Of a stretch of DNA of 64,000 bases, positions 1 to 8,881 are shown in pieces (position 1 is the first letter of the stretch; every line of letters begins with the position of its first letter). The notes below the pieces were generated by a model. It searched no databases. It was given only the letters and a program-made list of their open reading frames with translations, and was not told the origin of the DNA. The position numbers and the translations under genes were made by a program. The DNA comes from Tyzzerella sp. (GTDB lineage Bacteria; Bacillota; Clostridia; Lachnospirales; Lachnospiraceae). The DNA lies in the NCBI GenBank assembly GCA_017465565.1, contig JAFTWA010000059.1:26855-90854 (forward strand), given 5' to 3'.

Positions 1-1290
1 CTGTTCCTGCAATTCTTCCATTGTGTCAATACTTGTTCCATTGATTCCTGTGATAATAGAGTTCACTGGAAGTCCTGCCGCATCTGCGCCACTTCCTTCA
101 ATAACCTCAGAAACCAAAACACCTGCTGACATATTCAGCGCCTGCATATAAGCATCACTTACTGTTTGCCCTATAATACCAAGGCCTCCACGTTCGCTTT
201 CTGCAACCTTTGTCTTCGTTTCACGATTCATGAGTTCATTTAAGATATCGATAACGTCCGAAATAGGAATCGCATAACCCATAGACTCTACAGTCTCACC
301 ATATAACTTCGCACTGTTGATTCCGATTACCTCACCATTTGCATTCAGAAGTGCGCCACCACTATTTCCTTCGTTAATTGCAGCATCCGTCTGAATGAGT
401 TCACCTGCGTAATCATCCAATGTACGTCCAAGTGCACTTACGATACCAGAGGTAACTGACTGACCGTATCCAAGTGCATTTCCAATTGCGATAGTTGTCT
501 CGCCTACGCGAAGCTTATCTGAATCACCCAATGTTGCAACTTTAATCGAATCAATCGTTGTCTTGTCAATATTGGCCAAAGGCACTGCAACGATTGCAAG
601 GTCCCTATCTGAATCTGTTCCCTTAATCTGCGCTTCAATATTTGCATCATCAATAAATGTAACCGTCAAAGTCTTGCTGCCTTCTACTACATGATAGTTG
701 GTTACGATTAAAAGTTCCGAATCATTTTGTCCGATAATAATACCAGAACCACGACTCTCACTTTCGTATTGTGTTGTGCCGTAAAAGAAGTTCTGTACTT
801 CCTGTACACTCATATTTGTAATAGATACAACCGATGGCATCACATTATCAACTACATCCGCGGTATTAGAAATCGTTGTTGTGCCAGAATTTGTAGAAAT
901 CTGTGTTGTACCCACCTCTTTTTTCGCATCCCCATATTCTATTCCAAAAAAGCTGCCTAAAATGGCATTGCTAGCCATAAATACACCGCTTGCAGTTAAA
1001 CCGAATATTGCTCCACAGGCAACTGCTGCGAGAAATTTTCTAAAACCACCTTTTTTCTTTTCTTTCTTCTTTGGTTCTTCCTGCTTTGGCGGCTCCTGAA
1101 TACTCTCATAATAATTTGTGTACTTGTAAGCGTAAGTGCTAGATTCTTCTTCGAACTGAGGCGCATTCTTCTCCTCTACTACTTCTACTTGAGGTTCTTC
1201 TTCAAATTGAGGCTCGTCGTTCTTCTGAGGCTCATCATTCTGCTGAGGTCCCCCATATCTATATGGTTCGTAATTATATTCATCATTCAT
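1..1290 (-). CDS. htrA: HtrA/DegP-type membrane-anchored serine protease (3' end outside window)
   Basis: Envelope quality-control protease of the trypsin fold with a PDZ domain. Reading leftward from the ATG at 1290 (AAAGGAG nine bases upstream), an acidic Glu/Gln/Pro-rich cytoplasmic tail of about 95 residues is followed by a basic stretch and one membrane segment, then the protease domain. The catalytic triad is visible as His in TNYHVV, Asp in SDRDLAI and Ser in NEGNSGGAL. After the protease domain a PDZ domain begins (SAGVLVSEV, then GLPVNSIITGINGT) and is cut by the window edge, so no stop codon is seen. The cytoplasmic-tail, membrane-anchor, protease, PDZ layout is that of Gram-positive HtrA/YyxA proteins. 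The family call is firm; which paralogue it is cannot be decided. Confidence 0.95.
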   Translation of the reverse strand, partial: MNDEYNYEPYRYGGPQQNDEPQKNDEPQFEEEPQVEVVEEKNAPQFEEESSTYAYKYTNYYESIQEPPKQEEPKKKEKKKGGFRKFLAAVACGAIFGLTASGVFMASNAILGSFFGIEYGDAKKEVGTTQISTNSGTTTISNTADVVDNVMPSVVSITNMSVQEVQNFFYGTTQYESESRGSGIIIGQNDSELLIVTNYHVVEGSKTLTVTFIDDANIEAQIKGTDSDRDLAIVAVPLANIDKTTIDSIKVATLGDSDKLRVGETTIAIGNALGYGQSVTSGIVSALGRTLDDYAGELIQTDAAINEGNSGGALLNANGEVIGINSAKLYGETVESMGYAIPISDVIDILNELMNRETKTKVAESERGGLGIIGQTVSDAYMQALNMSAGVLVSEVIEGSGADAAGLPVNSIITGINGTSIDTMEELQEQ

Positions 1291-1386
1291 ATGCTAACTC
1301 TCCTTTATCATCTTTTCTATGATGAGTCTATCAATCAATTGTGAAAAAAATGTGTTTGAATCGTAAAAAAAATTTGAATTGTAAAT

Positions 1387-1408
1387 GAGGATGCCAGCTG
1401 ACATCCCC
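1387..1408 (-). terminator. Hairpin after the cohesin-domain gene
   Basis: A 12-bp near-perfect hairpin (GGGGATGTCAGC / GCTGGCATCCTC) begins 8 bases past the stop codon of the gene ending at 1416. The T-run on the minus strand comes about 14 bases after the stem, so it is an imperfect intrinsic terminator, or an mRNA 3'-end stabiliser. Confidence 0.5.
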
Positions 1409-1415
1409 ATTATCA

Positions 1416-2708
1416 TTAATCATCTAAGTCAATAAAGTCCACCATGAAACTGCTGTCTAAATCGTCATAGAACGCTTCTTCATCATCATAAAATTCTCCT
1501 GAATCTTCAGCTGATTCTTTTGAAGCTTCCATTTGTGGTTTCGCTGTATTTTCCACTGGTGCTTCTTCTTTGCCAGCTCCTTCTTTGTCCTCTCCAAAGA
1601 AATCCTTGATGGATTCTTCTACAAAGAATTCTACTTCTACTTCTGGATCATCTTCTTCATCCAAATCTTCATCTTCTTCGTCAGCTACCAGAACTACGTC
1701 ATCTTCTGTTTCGTATTTTGCCTTTTTATTGTTCTCTTCTTCATCGTCCAAATCAATACCATATTCATCATAAAGCTCATCCAACTCTGCATTTCGGTTA
1801 TACAACTTCACACTGAGTACAATGATTAAGATTACGAAAATAAGCAATACAGCACCTGCACCGAAAACTACATATTCCGCTTTTTCTCCGAAAATTCCAA
1901 GAATCTTTTCTAAGCCTGAGCCTTCTTCCTCTGTTTCGGTTGGTGTAAATCTTTGGTATGTATTTTCTAACGTATCATAGCGGTATAATGATGTTTCCCC
2001 AGTACTGCTGGTTGCATACAGGATGTAAAGGTCCTCGTCCTCCGAATCCTGCCATGCTGTGAATTCTTGTTCGTTTACCGTAACCGTTGTCTCTACATAT
2101 CTCTCTGGAAGAATCACACTTGACACATCATCAATCAGTGTAATTGTTGTTGAATTTGAAATATTAATTTCTGCCCCAGCAGTTGTATCATCGGATGGTT
2201 CTGCATCTGGATTTTCTGCATCTGGCTCTGTTGTATCTGGATCTTCTACAGGGTCTGCTACCGTTGTGCCGTCAGCCTTTGTGATAACAACCTTAGAGGT
2301 CCCCAATTCCCATGTCACTGACTCACCACTGATAATATTGTGTTTTTCAATTTCAATCGTTGCTGTACCAGCCTTCAGTGCCTGGAATTTGAGGCTGAAA
2401 TTGAAACCTCCGCTAAATGAAGCCCAATTAATTGGATTCACATATTGCACTGTACCTTCTGCGGTTTCAGTTGCCATATCACCGCCCACAAACTTCAATA
2501 ACGTTGGGTCATAAGACAATGTGAGATCAACCTTTTCTACAGAACCTGGTGTCTTCATATTAATTTTGACATCTACCGTTTCCCCCACTTTCACAGTTGG
2601 GTCATTGAAACGGATTGTTCCTTCATCCGCATGGGATATCATCGAAAAACATGGTACTGCTAAACATATACATAACAGCATTGTTGCTACTTTTCTCATT
2701 AATTTCAT
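1416..2708 (-). CDS. Secreted/membrane-anchored protein with an N-terminal cohesin-like domain
   Basis: A 430-residue surface protein. Residues 1-27 are a signal peptide ending around SHADEG. Residues about 30-145 match the cohesin/CBM-like beta-sandwich: VGETVDVKINMKTPG, LTLSYDPTLLKFVGG and FSLKFQALKAGTATI are typical cohesin strands. An Asp/Glu/Pro-rich linker (150-180) leads to a second, unrecognised extracellular region, then one membrane segment near residues 275-300 and a very acidic cytoplasmic tail with repeated Glu/Asp runs. It is followed by a hairpin and lies in a likely operon with the small protein at 2734 and the LCP protein at 2952 (25-26 bp gaps). No dockerin partner is visible, so binding to one is only possible. 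A role in surface assembly is inferred from its neighbours. Confidence 0.8.
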   Translation of the reverse strand: MKLMRKVATMLLCICLAVPCFSMISHADEGTIRFNDPTVKVGETVDVKINMKTPGSVEKVDLTLSYDPTLLKFVGGDMATETAEGTVQYVNPINWASFSGGFNFSLKFQALKAGTATIEIEKHNIISGESVTWELGTSKVVITKADGTTVADPVEDPDTTEPDAENPDAEPSDDTTAGAEINISNSTTITLIDDVSSVILPERYVETTVTVNEQEFTAWQDSEDEDLYILYATSSTGETSLYRYDTLENTYQRFTPTETEEEGSGLEKILGIFGEKAEYVVFGAGAVLLIFVILIIVLSVKLYNRNAELDELYDEYGIDLDDEEENNKKAKYETEDDVVLVADEEDEDLDEEDDPEVEVEFFVEESIKDFFGEDKEGAGKEEAPVENTAKPQMEASKESAEDSGEFYDDEEAFYDDLDSSFMVDFIDLDD

Positions 2709-2733
2709 ATATACTTCCTCTTTCTTTCGTTTT

Positions 2734-2925
2734 TTATAATAGATTCTTGAACCACTCCATCTGCTGGATTGTATCGAAATGTGTCATCACATAACCAATC
2801 CCCAGCAAAATCAAGAGAATCAAAATCTCAATCACCAAAACAAGAATACGTTTCCTTCGAATTGCTCGTCTTCTCTGGGCTGCCTTTTCAGCCTTGACTT
2901 CCCTTAAACTTCTGCTCTTTGCCAT
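2734..2925 (-). CDS. Small single-span membrane protein, function unknown
   Basis: A 63-residue protein with a strongly basic N-terminus (about 30 residues rich in Arg and Lys) followed by one hydrophobic segment (ILVLVIEILILLILLGIGY) and a short polar tail. The basic end should stay in the cytoplasm. It lies between the LCP gene and the cohesin-domain gene with 25-26 bp on each side and is preceded by AAGGGGAGACG, so it is probably translated as part of that operon. I do not recognise a family. Confidence 0.7.
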   Translation of the reverse strand: MAKSRSLREVKAEKAAQRRRAIRRKRILVLVIEILILLILLGIGYVMTHFDTIQQMEWFKNLL

Positions 2926-2951
2926 AAGCGTCTCCCCTTTAAGATGGTAAC

Positions 2952-4532
2952 TTAGGATGTGGATGGTGTGTTACCGCCAGTTCCTGAAGGAGTGCTTGGT
3001 TCCGTTGGCGTCGTTGGAGTTGTCGGAGTTGTTGGAGTTGTCGGCGGATTTGTCTCCTCATTACCGCCTTGGTCTCCTTCACCAGTTCCTTCGCCGCCAT
3101 CGCCTTTGTTCACGTCATCTCCGCCACCTTGGCTTGTATCGTTTTCATCACCTTGGTTTGTGTCATCTCCGTCACCTTGGTTTGTATCGTTTTCATCACC
3201 TTGGTTTGTGTCATCTCCGCCACCTTGGTTTGTATCGTTTTCATCACCTTGGTTTTTATCGTCTCCATCACCTTGGTTTGTATCGTTTCCGCCACCTTGG
3301 CTTGTATTGTTTTCATCACCTTGGTTTGTGTCATCTCCGTCACCTTGGTTTGTATCGTCTCCATCACCTTGGTTTGTATCATTTTCAGTTGTTTCGTCTG
3401 TTCCACTGTCGGATGAACTGCTACTCTGTTTCTTAGTTGAAACCAAATAAGCGATTTCATCACTGATTTCAGCCACCTTGGAAGATGTTTGATAATCTAC
3501 TGTACCAAATAAGAATTCATGCAATTCTTGCACATTGCTTTCCAGAGTAACTGGATATACGCAGCTACCTCTTCCCGAGATGGTCGCCGTTTTCTGTTCA
3601 AATGGGAAACCTGAGTTTTCACCGAAAGAGTATTTTGCAAAATCTGCTGCATAAGATACAATTTCAGACATTGTGAAGTTTGTTGAAATCTGAGGCAATA
3701 TCGCATCGATAATCTCATTGATGGTTGCCAAATCAGATTTTAATATCTTTTCAACTACTTTCTGGATAACCAAACGTTGTCTTTCCGTTCTTGCATAGTC
3801 ATCACCTACGCCCTTACGGATACGGGCATAAGTAGTTGCTTGAACGCCGTCCAAAGTTTGGAGACCGCCTCCTGTCAGATGTTTCGCCCTCTGTCCAACT
3901 ACACCTGCAGTTTCATCAATATAATTGTTAACAGCTCTAGCTTCTGCATCTGTGACCTCTACTTCAATGCCACCAACCATGTCTACAATATCAACAACCG
4001 CACTAAAGTTAACCGTTACATATCTCTGAATGTTTAAATCCAGGTTCATATTCAACATGTTAATTGCCTGTTTTGCACCACCGCGCGCATACGCCGAATT
4101 ACATTTCTGGATGCTGCCATTTGTCATATCAAGCAAAGTATCTCTATATACAGAAACCATCTTTACTTCTTTTGTTGCATTGTTCAAACTCACAATAATA
4201 ATGGTATCGGTGTTCAAATCCGCATTTACATTATCCGAACGCGAGTCACTACCAAACAGAACAAAGTTTGTGTATCCCACACCCACTTCTTCCGGGAGTT
4301 CATTAATGATGATTTCTTCTTCTTCAAAATCTTCTTTTTCTATTTTATTAAACTTCGACATTACGAAAATAACAACAGCAATAATTAATACAAGTAAAAT
4401 GATTCCCGCAATCAAAGCTGCTTTTTTCGGTTTACTTAGTCCTTTAAACCAGTTCACCATCTTTTTTCCAATTGCTTTAAAATTAATCCCTTTTCTTGTT
4501 CTCTTCTTTCTTCTCCCTCTTCTATGTTTCAT
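2952..4532 (-). CDS. LytR-CpsA-Psr (LCP) family glycopolymer transferase with repetitive C-terminal tail
   Basis: LCP enzymes move polyprenyl-linked glycopolymers such as wall polysaccharide onto peptidoglycan at the outer face of the membrane. The 526-residue protein has a basic N-terminus, one membrane segment (about residues 38-60), then the LCP domain (about 85-300). Visible LCP motifs are VLFGSDSRSDN, NTDTIIIVSLN, VSVYRDTLLD and DDYARTERQRLVI, with the Asp and Arg residues that bind the lipid pyrophosphate. After a short linker come twelve 8-residue repeats of the type DDTNQGDG/NDTSQGGG, then a Thr/Pro-rich end (TTPTTPTTP). The tail is low-complexity and probably a wall-spanning spacer. 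It may act on the polysaccharide made by the large operon at 18.5-39 kb, but that link is inference. Confidence 0.93.
   Translation of the reverse strand: MKHRRGRRKKRTRKGINFKAIGKKMVNWFKGLSKPKKAALIAGIILLVLIIAVVIFVMSKFNKIEKEDFEEEEIIINELPEEVGVGYTNFVLFGSDSRSDNVNADLNTDTIIIVSLNNATKEVKMVSVYRDTLLDMTNGSIQKCNSAYARGGAKQAINMLNMNLDLNIQRYVTVNFSAVVDIVDMVGGIEVEVTDAEARAVNNYIDETAGVVGQRAKHLTGGGLQTLDGVQATTYARIRKGVGDDYARTERQRLVIQKVVEKILKSDLATINEIIDAILPQISTNFTMSEIVSYAADFAKYSFGENSGFPFEQKTATISGRGSCVYPVTLESNVQELHEFLFGTVDYQTSSKVAEISDEIAYLVSTKKQSSSSSDSGTDETTENDTNQGDGDDTNQGDGDDTNQGDENNTSQGGGNDTNQGDGDDKNQGDENDTNQGGGDDTNQGDENDTNQGDGDDTNQGDENDTSQGGGDDVNKGDGGEGTGEGDQGGNEETNPPTTPTTPTTPTTPTEPSTPSGTGGNTPSTS
3096..3383 (-). repeat. 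Tandem 24-bp coding repeat, 12 units
   Basis: Twelve in-frame 24-bp units encode eight-residue repeats alternating between DDTNQGDG-, NDTNQGDE- and NDTSQGGG-like forms inside the LCP gene. Units are highly similar at DNA level (core ACCTTGGTTTGT on the plus strand), so unit number may vary between strains by slippage or recombination. The unbroken units also create long meaningless open frames on the other strand. Confidence 0.9.
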
Positions 4533-4643
4533 TTTTATCCCCCTTGTATATTTACCAAGAAATAATAGTTTCTATTTGTATCATCTTAATTTATTTTTGT
4601 AACAATCTACATTATTATACACGAATATTTACTTGAACGCAAG

Positions 4644-4681
4644 AAAAGGGAATGACATCATTCAAAAATCATTCCCTTTTT
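4644..4681. terminator. Bidirectional intrinsic terminator
   Basis: Perfect 12-bp stem AAAAGGGAATGA / TCATTCCCTTTT with a 13-base loop, flanked by A and T runs. It lies 30 bp past the stop of the XRE gene on the minus strand and upstream of the LCP gene, separating the two units. Confidence 0.85.
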
Positions 4682-4710
4682 CACAAACTTTTCACGATTC
4701 TATTAATTTC

Positions 4711-4947
4711 TTATAAGTAACTCTTCTTCTTTTTTGGTGGATATGGAGTTTTTTCATCTGTCAATTCTAGCAAATAATCGATACTCGTTTTATGAAATTT
4801 TGCCAGTTCTATCAAAACACGAACCGGCATTTCCACTTCTCCACGCTCATAATTGCTATAAACTCGCTGACTACAACACAAGTATTTCGCCATCTGCATC
4901 TGGGTCATATCCTTGTCTTCCCGAAGACCTCTTATCCTCTCGTACAT
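4711..4947 (-). CDS. XRE-family helix-turn-helix regulator
   Basis: A 78-residue DNA-binding protein made almost entirely of one Cro/C1-type HTH: IRGLREDKDMTQMQMAKYL, then CSQRVYSNYERGEVEMP and LIELAKFHKTSIDYLLELTD. The last ten residues are basic (PPKKKKSYL). The frame is open further upstream, but the ATG at 4947 follows a near-ideal site (GAGAGGTGAT, 5 bases away), so this start is preferred over 5058. It stands alone between two terminated units; its target is unknown. Confidence 0.88.
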   Translation of the reverse strand: MYERIRGLREDKDMTQMQMAKYLCCSQRVYSNYERGEVEMPVRVLIELAKFHKTSIDYLLELTDEKTPYPPKKKKSYL

Positions 4948-5154
4948 GTTTATCACCTCTCTTATTTTATGATATAACAGTGTACCTTTTTTCCAAGTTC
5001 GTAGCGAGTTTTTCGCTAAATTTTTATGATTTTCGCGACTATTCATGTATATTATCATGTTCTAATCTTCCTGCCACAACACCATGATGTATTTCTATTT
5101 TCTTGCCACCATTATACATTCCGAAAAAACATTTTACTTTGAAGTTTCATCCAA

Positions 5155-8100
5155 CTAGCTTGCTTTATTTTTCCATATCTCGTTCCATTTTCTTGTGAAT
5201 ACCCCTTTATGATAAGGATTTGACTCCCACAATTGTCCATAAACTCTATAATACAAAGTTTTGCTTCCAAGAAGTTCCATGTTCTTCGGTTCACAAATGA
5301 GTTTTTGAAACGCTATGCTATCTTGTTCTGTCGCAAATTTTCCAAATTCATTCAGATATTTTTTCTTTATTTCAATATCTGTTTGTTCTTTAAAAATGTA
5401 TTCAAAAAACCGTTTGTGTTGAGAAACTTTAAAAATCGGAACAACATGCTTCTCAGACAATTTTGATATATCTGCCTCTTGTTGTAACCTTTCTAAAAAC
5501 TCCCAATGATTTGACATGATGTCAAACATTCGGTCGATTCTTATATAAACATAAACGTAGTCAGAAAATGGAATCCTTTTGTCAATTATCATATCTTGTT
5601 TTCTCAAAGAATCTGCAACAATATAATCTTTATAATATTTCCTTTTATGCAACTCTTGACATAAATGTTCGGATAGTCCAATAGTTACATGATATTTATC
5701 TAACCTTGCAAGATAGATATCTGTTAATTCATCTATATCTCTCACAACTTCTGTGTATTTCACACTATCTTCATAATCACTTTTAATTAATTCTTCTACT
5801 TCTGGAATGAAACATCCGATGTGTTTTGTAAGCTGAATTGCTTTTTCTCCATTATTCACTTCGCACTCTTCTTCTATGACAGAATATAGGTGGCTACGCT
5901 GTTCATTTGATAAAATTTTCATGTCCACTCGATTAAATTCAAAATCTTCAACAAATTTTGTTCTTACATCTTCGTCAACAACACATATTTCACGTTCTTT
6001 ATTCAACAAATTGTCAAACACCGTAAGAACATCTTCTGCCGTATTCACTTTACGATAAATTAACGCTAATACTTCCGTGAGATTTTCCGAGGTGATTTTC
6101 AACGGATTAATCAAAACAACCCCTTCTGAAATATCAGAAGACATATCAAACTCTTTTTCCGTAACCAATGGATATTCACCAAAGAACAATTGACGATATT
6201 CTTCTTTTTGCATTTCCAAGGCAAAATAAGTTCGAAATGCAACTAAAATATTCGGGTACCTATCATTTAATTTTTTACAAGCGCCTAAAATTTCTTCAAA
6301 GTTTCCTATATAAGGATTTAACATTTTTAATTTATTATTATTAACCAGATATAAAATAGCGGTATAAAAAAGTTTCTGTTCCAACAATGTCATTACAATT
6401 TCTTCACTGATGTACCTTTCGAATCCCATATTATCAATAGCCTTCATATAATCCTTTGAAAAATCCGTAGGTTTAAATAAATTTAAATAATCTGCTATTC
6501 TATCTTGAGAAACTTCTGATTCACCTACCACTTCAAAGAACCCATCGTTACAAATCATGTTATTCTGCATAAAACATAATATTTCTTCACCAATATCAAC
6601 TGGTTCTATATTTTCTGCAAAAAACTGCATGATTTTCCAGCATATATTTTCTACCTGCGTAAAATCTGTTGGAGATATAGCATTTACTACTTTACACAAA
6701 TACTGTGCTTGCGATTCCTCCAGTTTTTTCAGATTTACAAGTTTTATCGCAGTAAGGGGACTTCGAATTTCTTCGATTTCTTCTTCCGAAATCTGCGGGG
6801 CGCCATCATTAACAAAAACATCTGTAAATTCAAGCAGATCAAACTTTACTCCTTTAATAATATTGATACGCTCTTGAATAATGTTTTCTTCAGTTTCAGA
6901 TAAAGAGATTATTCTTGTGATACATTTATTTATAAATTCCGTTCTTTTTTCTTTTAAAGTATTTATTCTGTCCCATATGCAAACCGCCTCTCCTAAGCCT
7001 TTTTCTATTCCAATCATCTTTTTTAGAAAGGCTTCAAACAGCTTATCCATCGAAACAACTGCTGCCTCTACAAATAAAATGTCATTCATCAAAACAACTG
7101 GCGGAAAGGTCTCTAGAGTTCCTAGTGTCTGCTTAATCGTTCTATTTTCGCCGTCATAGTATGCTCTTTCAACATTATAATCTAATTTTTCATAGCTCAT
7201 ATTTTGATTTGGAAACAGTAACCAGTCGCAGAGCGCTCTTTCTTCTGTCGTTTTTATATGGCTTCCTTTTGGATATGTATAGAAATACATTCTAAAATCA
7301 TCATTAAATATGCCATTAAAAACCATGTCACACAGATCCAACACAAACTTCTCTGAATAATTACCTTTACCCAAACATTCATTAAATGCCTGTATCAATT
7401 CATCTATATCTTCTTGTTGGTTTGCCTCATTGACAATCTTATAGCTTCTTTGCATAAACTCTGCAAATGCCTTTTCATCTTTAATCAACGCATAGTAATC
7501 TTTTGAAAATTGATTCTCCAAGTAAGATATTGCCGTACACGCCTCAAAATTAACAGCTGTATTTACTTTATATTCTTGATTCTTCAACGATACCATTATA
7601 GCAATGGCTTTATTTAACCGTTCCTTCAAATCACGCAGTGTTAGATTTGTCCCCTTTTTTATCCATTTAAACGATTCTGGCAACACATCTTCCACTTTTA
7701 TACCAATCAAATTTTGCAATGCAATTTTACTTGATGCATCACTTTTTATCAAACGTAACAAAATAGAATCATAATCATCAAAATGTATTGGCTTTAATGA
7801 GACAATAATATCAAATACTTTCGTATATACATAATCCACTTCCTTGTCATCCTCTAATTGCTTTAGTTCAGATTCTGGCTTAATGGAAATAACAAAGACA
7901 AATTTAGAACAATCTTCTACCAGTGAATCTTGAAACCGATAAATTTCTTTTAAAAATTCAATCATTACCTCTTTTTCATTAATACGATCCAAATCATCAA
8001 TAAAAACTAACTGTTTACCCTTTTTAGGTTTTATTTTCTCAATTATCATACTGTATGTATCAAATACATCGCTAATCTGTATTTCACTTTTGCCCAACAT

Positions 8101-8718
8101 TTTCCAATGAGAGAATGCAATACAAACATCCTTTACGCCCAAAAAGACAGCTATTCCCGCAATCAATACAAAAACAGGAGAGATCGCTTTGAAAAAAGCT
8201 ACTGCTATATCACACCATTTCGGCAAAAATTGCATGACTCCTGTACCTGAAACATTCGCCACTTTATAAAGCGTATATGACACACCAGCTATTATAAACC
8301 AGACAACAAACCATACTAAATTATTAACCGAAAATGATATATTGCCATAGTTTTTGCTTAAAATTTTATTTATATAACGTCCAAATTTTGATGCATGACC
8401 ATTTGCCAATTGATACAAAAAAGATTTTGTCAGATTAGAAACATTTTCATTTAACTCTTTTCCTGTTTGCGAACTTAAGCAATCCCACATATTTACTTTT
8501 ATAGGCTTCGGATTTTTATCATTTTGTATTTCATTACAAAGCAGATTCGTCATGCTTGTTTTTCCCGTACCATAATCAGCAATTACCCCTATCATATTAG
8601 CCCCTTTGTTTATTGCTGAGCGTATAATATCAACTTGTGATTGAAATCCTATTACATCTTCACCGCTATCAGATATTGGATTGTTCACAAAAACTATAGG
8701 TTTGTATTTATTATTCAA
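5155..8718 (-). CDS. Large KAP-type P-loop NTPase with two membrane segments
   Basis: KAP NTPases are STAND-like ATPases with membrane helices inserted in the P-loop domain; several are implicated in phage defence or membrane-linked signalling. With the TTG start at 8718 the protein has about 1,187 residues. Walker A is ADYGTGKTSM (about 47-56), two hydrophobic segments follow (about 134-153 and 174-197), and Walker B is LVFIDDLDRIN (about 237-247). The remaining 900 residues are helical, mostly without recognisable domains. The TTG is chosen because GGAGAGGAG sits 8 bases before it, while the upstream ATG at 8775 lies inside the leader hairpin. It is the only gene behind leader A (8762-8857). 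A defence role is inferred from family and context. Confidence 0.85.
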   Translation of the reverse strand: MNNKYKPIVFVNNPISDSGEDVIGFQSQVDIIRSAINKGANMIGVIADYGTGKTSMTNLLCNEIQNDKNPKPIKVNMWDCLSSQTGKELNENVSNLTKSFLYQLANGHASKFGRYINKILSKNYGNISFSVNNLVWFVVWFIIAGVSYTLYKVANVSGTGVMQFLPKWCDIAVAFFKAISPVFVLIAGIAVFLGVKDVCIAFSHWKMLGKSEIQISDVFDTYSMIIEKIKPKKGKQLVFIDDLDRINEKEVMIEFLKEIYRFQDSLVEDCSKFVFVISIKPESELKQLEDDKEVDYVYTKVFDIIVSLKPIHFDDYDSILLRLIKSDASSKIALQNLIGIKVEDVLPESFKWIKKGTNLTLRDLKERLNKAIAIMVSLKNQEYKVNTAVNFEACTAISYLENQFSKDYYALIKDEKAFAEFMQRSYKIVNEANQQEDIDELIQAFNECLGKGNYSEKFVLDLCDMVFNGIFNDDFRMYFYTYPKGSHIKTTEERALCDWLLFPNQNMSYEKLDYNVERAYYDGENRTIKQTLGTLETFPPVVLMNDILFVEAAVVSMDKLFEAFLKKMIGIEKGLGEAVCIWDRINTLKEKRTEFINKCITRIISLSETEENIIQERINIIKGVKFDLLEFTDVFVNDGAPQISEEEIEEIRSPLTAIKLVNLKKLEESQAQYLCKVVNAISPTDFTQVENICWKIMQFFAENIEPVDIGEEILCFMQNNMICNDGFFEVVGESEVSQDRIADYLNLFKPTDFSKDYMKAIDNMGFERYISEEIVMTLLEQKLFYTAILYLVNNNKLKMLNPYIGNFEEILGACKKLNDRYPNILVAFRTYFALEMQKEEYRQLFFGEYPLVTEKEFDMSSDISEGVVLINPLKITSENLTEVLALIYRKVNTAEDVLTVFDNLLNKEREICVVDEDVRTKFVEDFEFNRVDMKILSNEQRSHLYSVIEEECEVNNGEKAIQLTKHIGCFIPEVEELIKSDYEDSVKYTEVVRDIDELTDIYLARLDKYHVTIGLSEHLCQELHKRKYYKDYIVADSLRKQDMIIDKRIPFSDYVYVYIRIDRMFDIMSNHWEFLERLQQEADISKLSEKHVVPIFKVSQHKRFFEYIFKEQTDIEIKKKYLNEFGKFATEQDSIAFQKLICEPKNMELLGSKTLYYRVYGQLWESNPYHKGVFTRKWNEIWKNKAS

Positions 8719-8761
8719 TGCTATATCTCCTCTCCATTCTTTCAGATAATTTATCCCAAAC

Positions 8762-8857
8762 AAAAAGGCAGGCAAACAAAGGGCTTCCGCCCTTTGTTAC
8801 CTACCTATCGACCCATGTCTATTCTAACATATTATTACATTTTACGACAACCATTTC
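8762..8857 (-). promoter_or_regulatory. Leader A: promoter plus conserved hairpin/T-run upstream of the KAP gene
   Basis: Minus-strand promoter with -35 TTGTCG (8845-8850), an 18-nt spacer and -10 TAGAAT (8821-8826). Fifteen bases further, a hairpin (8767-8805) forms 17 pairs with one bulged T, around a GGAA loop, and is followed at once by five T residues (8762-8766). The start codon is about 43 bases beyond. Promoter, spacing and hairpin are shared with leaders B and C. A stem followed by Ts inside a 5' leader is the form of an intrinsic terminator, so attenuation is the simplest reading. Confidence 0.8.
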
Positions 8858-8881
8858 TATTTTTATTTTCTGTTCGATATT

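Noticed and set aside
3096-3383. Possible CRISPR array
   Set aside because: Repeats are contiguous, 24 bp, in frame and without unique spacers; they encode the LCP tail.
2957-3450. Three long overlapping open frames on the plus strand
   Set aside because: They are antisense to the repeat part of the LCP gene. The 24-bp units lack stops in several frames; the products are low-complexity and have no ribosome site.
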